NCBI RefSeq assembly: GCF_021556455.1
Contig: NZ_JAKGCV010000012.1
Coordinates: forward strand, 1 to 38,367
DNA from: Streptomyces fuscigenes
GTDB lineage: Bacteria > Actinomycetota > Actinomycetes > Streptomycetales > Streptomycetaceae
DNA length: 38,367 nt
Direction: 5' to 3'
The translations under genes were made by a program, and so were the position numbers. Numbering within the stretch: the stretch's first letter is position 1; every line of letters begins with the position of its first letter. The notes below the pieces were generated by a model. That model was not told where the DNA came from. It saw only the letters and a program-made list of their open reading frames with translations, and did no database searches. Of this stretch, positions 25,472 through 33,608 are shown in pieces.

Positions 25472-25960
25472 TCACATCCCCTCCTTCGTCCTCGTGAGCG
25501 AGTCGGCGGGGCGCAGCAGTGTGATGGCTCGTTCCACTTCCATCACGAGCCGGCCGTCCCCCGCCCGTGCCACTCCGCTGAACGTGGCCGTCTCCTCGTC
25601 GCGGTCGACCAACTCGACCGAGTGCTCCAGCAGTTCTCCCGCACGTACCGCGCCCGTCACCCGTACGCCCCGGGCCGACCCGAAGATCAGCAGCCGGCGC
25701 GCGTCGTCCCCGGAGTCGAGGAGGACGAGCAGCCCGCAGGCCTGCAGGAACGATTCCAGCAGCAGGCTGGCGGGGAACTCGCCCGGTCTGGAGCGGCCCG
25801 TGTGGGCGTCGAGTTCGTGATACGTCACGGCCTTCGTCGCCGTCAGTGTGTTCGCCGTGTACCGCACGATCCGGTCGACCTGGAGTGCCGGGTGGCCGTA
25901 GGGCAGCAGGTCTCCGGGGTCGGGCCGGACGGTCGCCGGCGCGGCGGGTGTGGTCGTCAT
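25472..25960 (-). CDS. Hotdog-fold dehydratase partner lacking the catalytic His
   Basis: A 162-residue FabZ/FabA-like hotdog protein: LLPYGHPALQVDRIVRYTAN aligns with the FabZ opening, and PGEFPASLLLESFLQACG with the active helix. Where FabZ has His in GHFPG this protein has Glu61, while the helix Glu69 is kept. It should therefore be inactive alone. The ATG overlaps the stop of the active homologue (ATGA). A heterodimer of one active and one inactive hotdog subunit is inferred; such pairs are known in aryl polyene-type synthases. Confidence 0.78.
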   Translation of the reverse strand: MTTTPAAPATVRPDPGDLLPYGHPALQVDRIVRYTANTLTATKAVTYHELDAHTGRSRPGEFPASLLLESFLQACGLLVLLDSGDDARRLLIFGSARGVRVTGAVRAGELLEHSVELVDRDEETATFSGVARAGDGRLVMEVERAITLLRPADSLTRTKEGM

Positions 25961-26361
25961 GTGCGGCACCTCCACGTCGCGGTGATGCGGGCGCAGCGCT
26001 GCCCGTCGATGGTGCAGTTCGCCCTGGTGACCAGGTGTGTGCGGTCACCGGCGACCGCCGTGTCGAACACCAGCTCGTCGCCGGCGAGCGCGGGCCGGCT
26101 GAACCGGACCGAGCCGAGCTCCACCAGGTCGATGCCGCCCAGGGCCCCGTCGATGTGGAGTTCGAGCATCTGCTGCAGGCTCTCGACCAGGAACACCCCG
26201 GGGTACACCGTCAGCGAGGGGAAGTGCCCGGCGAGGTAGGGGTCGTCGGCGACGATCTTCTTGCGGCCGACGAAGCCCTCCTCGCTCCCCCGGATGGTGT
26301 CCACGGCCAGGAGCGGCAGCCGGCGGGCGTTGTCGGAGAGGGGATGACCCACGCGAGTCAC
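25957..26361 (-). CDS. FabZ-like beta-hydroxyacyl-ACP dehydratase
   Basis: A 134-residue hotdog dehydratase with intact catalytic His46 in YLAGHFPS and Glu60 in PGVFLVESLQQ. It removes water from beta-hydroxyacyl-ACP to give a trans double bond. The start is GTG 26361, only 3 bases after the ketoreductase stop. It overlaps the His-lacking partner by 4 bp, consistent with a complex of fixed stoichiometry. Confidence 0.88.
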   Translation of the reverse strand: MTRVGHPLSDNARRLPLLAVDTIRGSEEGFVGRKKIVADDPYLAGHFPSLTVYPGVFLVESLQQMLELHIDGALGGIDLVELGSVRFSRPALAGDELVFDTAVAGDRTHLVTRANCTIDGQRCARITATWRCRT

Positions 26362-26364
26362 CGG

Positions 26365-27075
26365 TCACACGCCCATGCCGACGCCGCCGCCGATGGGAAT
26401 GGAGGAGCCGGTGATGAATCCCGCCTCCTCGGACACGAGGAAGGCGACGAGCGCGGCCACCTCCTCGGGCCGTCCGGTGCGGCGCAGCGCCGTCTGGGCC
26501 ACGATCTCGTCGCGTCGGCGCTTCGAGAGGTCGGCGATCATGTCGGTCTCGATCAGGCCGGGCAGCACGACGTTGGACGTGATGCCGGCGCGCCCGAGCT
26601 CCCAGGACAGGGAGCGGGCCAGGCCGATCAGGCCGCTCTTGGAGGCGGCGTAGTTGACCTGGCCCGGCGACCCCCACAGCGCCACGATGGAGGAGACGAA
26701 CACGAGCCGTCCCCACTTGTTCGCCATCATGTCCGACACGGTCTCCCGTGCCACGTTGATGGAGCCGCTGAGGTTGGTGTCGAGTACGTCCTGGACGCCC
26801 TGGTGGCTCTGGGTGAGCAGGGGCCCGTCGTTCATGATCCCGGCGCAGTTGACGACGATGTCGATCTCGCCGAGGATCTCCCGCGCCTGCTCGACCGCTG
26901 TGGCGACCGACTGGGGGTCCCGCACGTCGCACTGGACGAACGAGACGCCTTCGATGTCCGGTCGCGTGGTGCGGGCGGTGCCCACCACGCGGTAGCCCTC
27001 CTTGTTGAGCTCCCTCGCGACGGCGGCCCCGATGCCGCGGCTTGCTCCGGTGATGAAAACCGAGCGTCGAGTCAA
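26365..27075 (-). CDS. 3-oxoacyl-ACP reductase (FabG-like SDR)
   Basis: A 236-residue ketoreductase. TTG 27075 is chosen: it overlaps the HAD gene stop (TTGA), has AGGAGC upstream, and places the TGASRGIG cofactor motif at residues 9-16. The catalytic Ser129, Tyr142 and Lys146 are all present (VSSIVALWGSPGQVNYAASK). It reduces beta-ketoacyl-ACP to beta-hydroxyacyl-ACP and feeds the adjacent dehydratases. No enoyl reductase follows, so the double bonds should remain. Confidence 0.93.
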   Translation of the reverse strand: MTRRSVFITGASRGIGAAVARELNKEGYRVVGTARTTRPDIEGVSFVQCDVRDPQSVATAVEQAREILGEIDIVVNCAGIMNDGPLLTQSHQGVQDVLDTNLSGSINVARETVSDMMANKWGRLVFVSSIVALWGSPGQVNYAASKSGLIGLARSLSWELGRAGITSNVVLPGLIETDMIADLSKRRRDEIVAQTALRRTGRPEEVAALVAFLVSEEAGFITGSSIPIGGGVGMGV

Positions 27076-27740
27076 CGTCCTGCTCCTTGGTGTGGTGCGC
27101 CGACGCGCACGATCGAGTCGATGTGTTCGATGGCGGCCCGCGTGTGACCGCCGCCGCCGAGCAGCGCGCTCCAGCCCGCCGCCCGCGCCCCGGCGACGTT
27201 GTCGCCGAGGTCGTCGACGAGGACGTTGTCTCCGGCCGGCAGGCCGGAACGGGACTCGGCCAGCCGGAACATCGCGGTGTCGGGCTTGCGGGCGCCGGCG
27301 TCGCAGGACAGGAGGACCTCGTCGAACAGGTCGCCCCAGGGCGCGAATCCGGCGAAGTGGCCGCGCCAGTCGACGGGGAGGTTGGAGATCATCCCGACGA
27401 AGGCGCCCGCCTCCCGCCAGGTCCGCAGGGCGTCCAGCCAGGCCGTGTCGAGCCTGCGGTCGCTCCACCACTCGGGTCCGAGACCGGAGAGGTCGGCGTC
27501 GAGGCCGTAGCGGGCGGACAGCTCCGCCTCGATCTCGCCGGTCCACGCGCGTTCGTCGAGGATCCCGGAGTCCAGCACGGCCATCCCGTCCGGGCAGCCG
27601 TGCCGCTCGGCGATCGCACGCAGGCACCCGCCGAGCTGGTCGGGGCTGAACTCCCTGCCCTCGCAGTACGTGCGCAGGCCTTCCCGCAGCGGCGGTGTGA
27701 GAACTCCGCGGAAGTCGGTCCAGATCGCGGGCCGGCTCAT
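27072..27740 (-). CDS. HAD-superfamily hydrolase-like protein
   Basis: A 222-residue HAD protein: motif I TDFRGVLTPP (nucleophile Asp9), motif II ISN in GMISNLP, motif III Lys in GARKPD, motif IV VLVDDLGDN. Position +2 after Asp9 is Arg, where phosphatases usually have Asp, so phosphatase activity is uncertain. Its neighbour is an AfsA homologue with a 4-bp overlap (ATGA). Butyrolactone and methylenomycin furan pathways contain a HAD phosphatase (MmfP) beside the AfsA-type enzyme, and this gene may be the counterpart. Confidence 0.85.
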   Translation of the reverse strand: MSRPAIWTDFRGVLTPPLREGLRTYCEGREFSPDQLGGCLRAIAERHGCPDGMAVLDSGILDERAWTGEIEAELSARYGLDADLSGLGPEWWSDRRLDTAWLDALRTWREAGAFVGMISNLPVDWRGHFAGFAPWGDLFDEVLLSCDAGARKPDTAMFRLAESRSGLPAGDNVLVDDLGDNVAGARAAGWSALLGGGGHTRAAIEHIDSIVRVGAPHQGAGR

Positions 27741-28681
27741 GCCGCCCCCTTCCGCGTACGCACCGGGGCCGTCCCGAACGACATCCGCGTCACCACCAGG
27801 CCGTCCTGCACGCATTCCACGTCGACCCGGTGTTCGCCGTGCCGGGCCACCAGGCGAGCCGGGCGGTCGAGTTCGGCGAAGTGCTCGAACGTCGCGGTCA
27901 CCGCCGTCACCGTGTGGGGGGCGTGCTCCGCCCTCCGGGCCAGCGCCAGCTGGCGGCCGGCCTCGATGAGCACCATCGCCGGGTAGTGGTCGTAGTCGTG
28001 GTCGAACAGGCTGGCGTTGGAGAAGTCCGGGGCCAGGGCCGCGCTGACGGCCCCGTCCTCGTCCCGGATGCGGGCGATCGCCACGTTGGCGGGCCGGGTG
28101 CGTGCGACGGTCCGCGGCGCGACCAGTCCGGCACGGCGCCCGTCGTCGGGGCCCAGTGCGGCCGTGGTCGGGGCGGCGGAGCCGTCGCGCTGGTACGCCC
28201 GCAGCTCGCCGTAGCGGCCCTTGGGGACTCCCTGCACCACCATCCTCGTCCGCACCAGGCTCCGGCCGGCGCGGTCGCCGGCCCACTGGGTGCAGGCGAT
28301 CCGCTTCGGTGCCCCGTCGGCGCGCAGCCGAAGTTCGTCGAACTCGGTGTGCAGTGTGAGCTCGCCGTCGAGGTCCGCGAGGGCCCCTGCGTCGGTGATC
28401 TCCAGGTCGATCGAATTGAAGAAGAACGCGATGTCGCGGGAGAGGCCCTCGTATTCGTGCGCGGCGCTGAGCGCCGCCTGCCGGCACGCCTCGACGAGCA
28501 GCAGCGCGTCCAGCCAGTACGGACCCGGATGGTCCCGGTAGTACGGGCTGAGCCCGGCGGTCACGGTCGTGCCGGCGTACCCGCTCCCCGTCCCCCGCCT
28601 GGGCGGGGAGACGAGGATCTCCTGTTCGCTGGCGCGGTGGACCAGGTCCCGCGCCACGCGGACCGGGGCCGCGGCGGTCAC
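27737..28681 (-). CDS. AfsA-type gamma-butyrolactone synthase homologue (double hotdog)
   Basis: A 314-residue protein, the length of ScbA. Two AfsA repeats are visible: LVHRASEQEILVS with LLLVEACRQAALSAAHEYEG, and ARTRPANVAIARI with SLFDHDYDHYPAMVLIEAGR. AfsA joins dihydroxyacetone phosphate to a beta-ketoacyl chain, the first step to A-factor-like signals, butenolides and furans. The GTG start overlaps the KS-partner stop (GTGA). Being inside a polyketide operon and not beside a receptor gene, it may use the polyene beta-ketoacyl-ACP as substrate. An alternative is that it is a hotdog enzyme of other function. Confidence 0.88.
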   Translation of the reverse strand: MTAAAPVRVARDLVHRASEQEILVSPPRRGTGSGYAGTTVTAGLSPYYRDHPGPYWLDALLLVEACRQAALSAAHEYEGLSRDIAFFFNSIDLEITDAGALADLDGELTLHTEFDELRLRADGAPKRIACTQWAGDRAGRSLVRTRMVVQGVPKGRYGELRAYQRDGSAAPTTAALGPDDGRRAGLVAPRTVARTRPANVAIARIRDEDGAVSAALAPDFSNASLFDHDYDHYPAMVLIEAGRQLALARRAEHAPHTVTAVTATFEHFAELDRPARLVARHGEHRVDVECVQDGLVVTRMSFGTAPVRTRKGAA

Positions 28682-29760
28682 GATCCGCTCCCCATGGTGA
28701 GCACGGCCGCGGCCACGGCACCGGAGTCGTCGATGCCGGTGATCAGCACTCCCGTGCCGGGCCGGCCGAGGGCCGCCGCGGCCGCCATCTGCATGGCGCC
28801 CAGGGCGCCGCCGCATTCGCCGACCGCGACGCGCACGTCCACGCGTTCGGCGTCGAGCGGTTCAAGAGCGGCCTGTTCACTGCCTTCGAGGACGGTGCCG
28901 ACGGCCCCGGGCAGTACGAGCCGCACGTCGACGCCGGCGGCGGCCTCCAGCGCGCGGGCGACGGCGCGCCGCAGCGCCTCGGCGTATCCGGCACGGGTCC
29001 GGCGCGGCGCGAACATCACCTCGCACGCCGTCAGCGTGGCGAGGCCGGGCGGCGCGCCGGGCCCAGCCGGCTCCAGCGCGACCATCGCCGCGCCCTCCCC
29101 GATGACGACGGACTCGTCCACGTCCTTCTTCAGCCGGATGCCCCACGCCGTGTGGGGCGACAGCTCCTCCACACCGCCCACGAGCATCCGGCGGGCATGG
29201 CCGCAGCGGATGAGCCGTGCGCCGTAGCGCAGTGCGGACAGGGCGCTGACCGATCCGTTGGCGAGCGTGGAGTTGGGGCCGCGCAACCGGTGCCAGATCG
29301 CGATCTGGCTGGCGCAGCAGTTCATCGTGGTGTTGGGAAAGACGGCGGGGTTGACCAGGTCGATGCCCTTGCCGTTGATGATGTCGGCATCCAGCTCCAC
29401 GCTGCTGCTCAGGCTGCCGACGACGGTGCCCATCGCGATCCCCGTGGACTGCCAGGACGAGTCGGAGATCTCGGCACGCTCGCTCAGTTCGCGCTTGAGC
29501 AGTGTGCTGGCGGCGAGGCCCAGTTTCGTCGTGCGGTCGAGGTTCTTCGTCCCCTTCCTGGGCACGTAGTCGGTGATGTCGAAGTCCGGCACGGCCGCGA
29601 CGCGGCCCGGCAGGCCGGCGTAGCGGTGGGCGTCGGCGGGCTCGCGGGCCGCCGGCGGGCCGGCCGGCCCGCGCAGCCCCTCGCGCAGGGCGTCCAGGCC
29701 GACACCGGCCGCGGACAGCACCGACACCCATGAGATCTGGAGTTCCTCGGTCGGTTTCAT
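28678..29760 (-). CDS. Degenerate ketosynthase, chain-length-factor-like partner
   Basis: A 360-residue thiolase-fold protein. The active-site region is STLANGSVSALSALRYG, with no Cys, and the two catalytic His motifs (HGTGT and GHTxGA) are absent; GECGGALGAM stands near the second. It is shorter than normal KS proteins. It overlaps the intact KS gene by 4 bp (ATGA), so it is expected to form a KS-partner heterodimer that sets chain length. It is distinct enough from aromatic CLFs that the role is inferred. Confidence 0.85.
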   Translation of the reverse strand: MKPTEELQISWVSVLSAAGVGLDALREGLRGPAGPPAAREPADAHRYAGLPGRVAAVPDFDITDYVPRKGTKNLDRTTKLGLAASTLLKRELSERAEISDSSWQSTGIAMGTVVGSLSSSVELDADIINGKGIDLVNPAVFPNTTMNCCASQIAIWHRLRGPNSTLANGSVSALSALRYGARLIRCGHARRMLVGGVEELSPHTAWGIRLKKDVDESVVIGEGAAMVALEPAGPGAPPGLATLTACEVMFAPRRTRAGYAEALRRAVARALEAAAGVDVRLVLPGAVGTVLEGSEQAALEPLDAERVDVRVAVGECGGALGAMQMAAAAALGRPGTGVLITGIDDSGAVAAAVLTMGSGS

Positions 29761-31010
29761 CGCCGTTCCCCTCCCCCGCCGACCGGCTCGCGGTCGCGGT
29801 AGGCGCCGAATATGGTGATGGCGTTGTTGCCGCCGAACGCGAACCCGTGGTTCTGCGCGACCCGCACGTCGGCGGGCCGGGCGCCCGAGCCGACGACGTC
29901 GATGCCGTCCCCGAAGGCCGGGTCCACCGTGCTCAGGTTGCTGGTGGGCGGCAGGAAGGAGTCCTCGATCGCCTTGCAGCAGGCGATCGCGCCGAACCCG
30001 CTCGCGGCGCCCATGGTGTGGCCGAGCATCGACTTGATGGAGCTGATGGGCGGGTGGTCGTCGCCGAACACCAGGCGGGTGGCGGTGATTTCGGTGATGT
30101 CGTTGGTCGGCGTGCCCGTGCCGTGCGCGCAGACGTAGTCGACGTCACCGGCCTCGATGCCCGAGTTGGCGTGCGCCCGTCGGATGCACTCGGCGATGCT
30201 CTCCGCGTCCGGGTGGACGATGTGGTGGGCGTCGCAGCTCAGTCCGTAGCCGAGGAGTTCGGCGTGGATGTGCGCGCCGCGGCGCAGGGCGTGCCCGAGT
30301 TCCTCCAGGAGCAGTACCGCGCCGCCCTCGGCGGTGACGATGCCCGTGCGGTCGCGGTCGAAGGGCCGCGGGACACCGTCGGCGACCGCACCGAGGCTGA
30401 GGAATCCCGCGTGGGTGAAGCGGTTGACACTGTCGGCTCCGCCGGCCAGCATCACCTCGGACTCACCCGCGATGATCTTGTCGGCCGCGCTGCCGATGGC
30501 GTAGTTGGCCGCGGAGCATGCCGTGGGGATGACCACGGTCTCGCCGTGCAGGTCCAGTTCCACCGACACGGCCGCCGCGATGTTGCCCGCGGGGATCTTG
30601 CGGACGTTGTCGGCGGACAGGGTGCTGGGGCCGCCGTCCAGCCACTGCCGGGTCAGGGCGTCCACCGAGGGCGCCTCGCCGTTGGTGGTGCCGATGATGG
30701 CTCCCGTCGTCGCGCGGGTGGCCTCGGTGAACTCGATCCCCGAGTCCTCCACCGCGAGGCGGGCCGCGGCGGCCGCGAAGTGGGCGGTACGTCCCCAGGA
30801 GTCCACGTCGATGACGCGGACGAGGGAGGCGGGGTCGAAGTCGGTGACCTCCCCGGCGAGGTGGGCCGGGAAGTCACCGCTGTCGAAGCTCCGGATCTCC
30901 GAGACGCCGCTGCGGCCGGCCTTGATGCCTGCCGTGAAGGCCTCGACCCCGGTGCCGATGCTGCTGACACATCCCAGGCCGGTCACCACGACCCGTCGGG
31001 CGCCGCTCAC
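29757..31010 (-). CDS. Beta-ketoacyl-ACP synthase II-type ketosynthase (KS alpha)
   Basis: A 417-residue KAS II with a complete triad: Cys165 (PTACSAANYAIG), His296 (CAHGTGTPTND) and His331 (SMLGHTMGAASG), and the C-terminal FGGNNA. It catalyses decarboxylative condensation of malonyl-ACP with the growing chain. The GTG start overlaps the ACP stop (GTGA). Together with the adjacent degenerate KS and ACP it forms the minimal synthase. Confidence 0.95.
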   Translation of the reverse strand: MSGARRVVVTGLGCVSSIGTGVEAFTAGIKAGRSGVSEIRSFDSGDFPAHLAGEVTDFDPASLVRVIDVDSWGRTAHFAAAAARLAVEDSGIEFTEATRATTGAIIGTTNGEAPSVDALTRQWLDGGPSTLSADNVRKIPAGNIAAAVSVELDLHGETVVIPTACSAANYAIGSAADKIIAGESEVMLAGGADSVNRFTHAGFLSLGAVADGVPRPFDRDRTGIVTAEGGAVLLLEELGHALRRGAHIHAELLGYGLSCDAHHIVHPDAESIAECIRRAHANSGIEAGDVDYVCAHGTGTPTNDITEITATRLVFGDDHPPISSIKSMLGHTMGAASGFGAIACCKAIEDSFLPPTSNLSTVDPAFGDGIDVVGSGARPADVRVAQNHGFAFGGNNAITIFGAYRDREPVGGGGERR

Positions 31011-31288
31011 CGGCCGCCGTCCTTGCCGTCGCGTATGCGGATGATCTGCCGCACCAGCAGCTCGACGGTGCGCAGGTCGACGGCGAGCTCGCGGGGCACC
31101 CGGATGGACATCTGCTTGTTGACCCGCGCCAGGACCTGGATCAGGCCGAGGGAGTCGGCCCCGTAGAAGTCGATCAGGTCGGCGCGTACGTCGACCTCGT
31201 CGGGCTCGACGTCCAGTTCGAGCTCGTCGACGATGATGTCCAGAGTGGTCTCGAGGACAGCCTCGTCGGTGATTACCGCAGCAGTCAT
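31007..31288 (-). CDS. Acyl carrier protein
   Basis: A 93-residue ACP. The phosphopantetheine Ser46 lies in FYGADSLGLI. The ATG at 31288 is chosen because GGAAGAG lies just before it; an ATG 12 bases further upstream has a poorer site. It carries the growing chain for the KS pair. A stem-loop lies upstream in the gap to the monooxygenase gene. Confidence 0.93.
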   Translation of the reverse strand: MTAAVITDEAVLETTLDIIVDELELDVEPDEVDVRADLIDFYGADSLGLIQVLARVNKQMSIRVPRELAVDLRTVELLVRQIIRIRDGKDGGR

Positions 31289-31322
31289 TTTCTCTTCCAT
31301 TTCACTGGATTTTTGGACAGCA

Positions 31323-31359
31323 CGGCCCGGCCGGACATTTCATTTGAACAGCCGGGCCG
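31323..31359 (-). promoter_or_regulatory. Stem-loop between monooxygenase and ACP genes
   Basis: CGGCCCGGC (31323-31331) pairs perfectly with GCCGGGCCG (31351-31359) across a 19-base AT-richer loop. It lies between the monooxygenase stop and the ACP start on the minus strand. It could be an mRNA processing or stabilising hairpin, raising ACP-KS output, or a partial terminator. Confidence 0.6.
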
Positions 31360-31379
31360 CATTCTTGCGTGCGCCCATT

Positions 31380-32555
31380 TCAGGCGGTGATTGCACCTTC
31401 GGTGCGGATCGGATCGACATCGAGCTGGCTCAACCTGGCCATGCGATCCCTGTGAAGCGCGGAATCGTTCCACATTCCGCGGTAGCGCCGGTCGCGCGCG
31501 GCGATGTCGGAGTCCGAACGGAGTCCGCCGTCCCGGGCGTGTTCGACGGCCGTTGCCATGATCTTCCCGATGGCGTCCCGGCGCTCGGCGCCGTATCCGG
31601 CGAGTCGGTTTTCCGACGCACCGTTCCGGCGTGATTCCACCATACGCCGGGCGAGTGCGTCCGCGTCAAGAATTCCGGAATTCATTCCCTGACCGCCGGC
31701 CGGCGCCATCACGTGTGCGGAATCGCCCGCGAGATGGCAGCGGCCGGCGCTGAAATTCCGCGCCACGGCGAATCGCGCCTGGAAATCGGCCGTGGAAACC
31801 AGCTCCCGCACGACCCCGCGCGACCTCTTCGGGCCCCGTGCGTCGAGCAGACGCTGGAAGGAGTCCGGCGACGCGTCGGGGGCGTCCGGGGTGAGGCGGT
31901 ACGCGAGACGGTAGGCGCGGCGGTCGTGCGGGCCGATGGCCATGCCGCCGCCCGGGGTCCAGCAGTAGCTGGCCTCGTCCTCGGGCAGCCCGCCGACGAC
32001 GGCGTCGGCGATCCTGAACGAGACCCCCGGGCCCACGTCGTCCATCGTGATGCCGAGCAGGTCGCGCACGGTGCTGTTCGCGCCGTCCGCCCCGACCAGC
32101 CAGCGGCCGGACCACCGCGTCTCCCGGCCGAGCTCGACCAGACGAGCGGTCACCTGCCGGTCGTCCTGCTCCAGTCCGACGATCTCCGCATCGGCGATCT
32201 CGCCGCCCGCCGCGCGGAACACCGATTCCAGGACGGCCTCGGTCTCGTGCTGGGAGACACCGAGCGCGAACGTGAACCTGGTGTTGCGGAGGCGGCCGAG
32301 TTCGAAGCGGCCGATGGACTCGCCCGACGAGTAGTAGCCCACTTTGGTCACCCGGCTGCCGATCGCCACCAGCGGGTCGACGGCGCCGATCGACTCCATG
32401 ACGTGCAGGGCACGCGGCCAGATGACGGAAGCCCGTGAGTGGCCGGTGAACGGCCGGTGTTTTCGTACGATGCGGACCGAGAGGCCCCGGCGGGCCAGCA
32501 CGCACCCGGCCGTGAGCCCGGTCGGTCCCGCACCGGCGATCAGTACGTCCGTCAC
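31380..32555 (-). CDS. FAD-dependent aromatic-hydroxylase-type monooxygenase
   Basis: A 391-residue flavoprotein of the PHBH-like class. Motifs: GAGPTG near the N-terminus, the DG motif region VGADGANSTVRDLLG, and GDSAHVMAPAGGQGMNSGI for flavin ribityl binding. It should hydroxylate or epoxidise with NAD(P)H and O2. The GTG start overlaps the KAS III stop (GTGA). In a polyene-butyrolactone pathway it could oxidise the head group; note that the methylenomycin furan pathway has a flavin enzyme (MmfH) of a different class. Confidence 0.92.
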   Translation of the reverse strand: MTDVLIAGAGPTGLTAGCVLARRGLSVRIVRKHRPFTGHSRASVIWPRALHVMESIGAVDPLVAIGSRVTKVGYYSSGESIGRFELGRLRNTRFTFALGVSQHETEAVLESVFRAAGGEIADAEIVGLEQDDRQVTARLVELGRETRWSGRWLVGADGANSTVRDLLGITMDDVGPGVSFRIADAVVGGLPEDEASYCWTPGGGMAIGPHDRRAYRLAYRLTPDAPDASPDSFQRLLDARGPKRSRGVVRELVSTADFQARFAVARNFSAGRCHLAGDSAHVMAPAGGQGMNSGILDADALARRMVESRRNGASENRLAGYGAERRDAIGKIMATAVEHARDGGLRSDSDIAARDRRYRGMWNDSALHRDRMARLSQLDVDPIRTEGAITA

Positions 32556-33586
32556 ATCAGCTCCAGGACCAGGCAGGACCAGGTGTATCCGCCGCCGGCG
32601 TTGACGATCACGCACACGTCGCCCGGCCGCAGGTCCTGCTCCTCGTGGAGGTCGGCGATGTTCGCACCGACGTCGGCGACCCCGAGATGCGCGGTCCGCC
32701 CGCCGTGCCAGACCAGCTTCTCGGCACCGAAGAGCGGCGCGAGTTGGGGTCGGTAGACGGTCTCGAAGATCTTTGCGCTCAGCCGCGGGACGGCCACCGC
32801 GCGCACGCGTTCCTCCGCTCCCGACAGACCCGCGTCACGAAGGGCCCCGCGGACGCAGCCGGTCAGGGATTCCCGCGACCGGCGCGCGAAGTGCTCGATG
32901 CCGTACTCGGCCAGGTACGCCTTCTTGGCCGCCTTGAGGTCGACCTTGCCGCCGTCGCGCAAAGCGGGTCCCGGCGTCGGCTCGTACCCGTAGCGGTTCA
33001 TCTCCTCCAGTTCCGGCGCGGCGCTGCTCGCCATGGAGAGGATCCTGAAGGAGCTGCCCGGGGCGGGCTCGCGGGCGATCACCATGGCCGTTCCCGCGTC
33101 GCCGTGCACGCACCCGTAGTTCAGGTTCCACCGGTCGACCTGCGGCTCCTGCATCGCGTCCGCGGCCGTCACGGCTGCCGCCCTGATCGACGGGTCGGCG
33201 AGCATGGCGCGGGCGGCCAGTTCGAGCGCCGCCATGGGGGCGTTGCAGCCCTGCGACAGGTTGACCGGCAGCGCACCGAGTGCGTCCGTGCGGTGTGCGA
33301 CGTAGTGTGCGGCGCTCCAGATGTCGAAGCCCTGGTGCCACCATCCGCAGTGGAACAGCCATCCCACCTCCGAGGCGTCCGTCCCGGCGGACTTGAGGGC
33401 TTTGGCCAGCGCTTCGACCGCCAGGTCGGCGGCGGGCCGTCCCGTGTCGAAGACCGGCACGTCGGGGTTGCCGATGGTCTCGTCGAAGTCGCGGACGCGC
33501 CCCTGTGCCAGCGCCTCGGAGACGGGGACGCGCCTGTCGGGGTACTCGACCGTGCAGCCGTTGAGGTAAAGGCCGTCGATCAGCAT
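32552..33586 (-). CDS. KAS III (FabH)-type ketosynthase or acyltransferase
   Basis: A 344-residue thiolase-fold protein of the FabH class. The catalytic Cys114 lies in NLSQGCNAPMAAL; HGGRTAHLGVADVGANI supplies the His and Asn positions; the end GDVCVIVNAGGGYTWSC is typical. It may start the chain by condensing an acyl-CoA with malonyl-ACP, or act as an acyl transferase like CerJ-type relatives. The ATG at 33586 follows GGAAGGA. Confidence 0.88.
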   Translation of the reverse strand: MLIDGLYLNGCTVEYPDRRVPVSEALAQGRVRDFDETIGNPDVPVFDTGRPAADLAVEALAKALKSAGTDASEVGWLFHCGWWHQGFDIWSAAHYVAHRTDALGALPVNLSQGCNAPMAALELAARAMLADPSIRAAAVTAADAMQEPQVDRWNLNYGCVHGDAGTAMVIAREPAPGSSFRILSMASSAAPELEEMNRYGYEPTPGPALRDGGKVDLKAAKKAYLAEYGIEHFARRSRESLTGCVRGALRDAGLSGAEERVRAVAVPRLSAKIFETVYRPQLAPLFGAEKLVWHGGRTAHLGVADVGANIADLHEEQDLRPGDVCVIVNAGGGYTWSCLVLELM

Positions 33587-33608
33587 GTGGTCGGTTGTCC
33601 TTCCGCGT

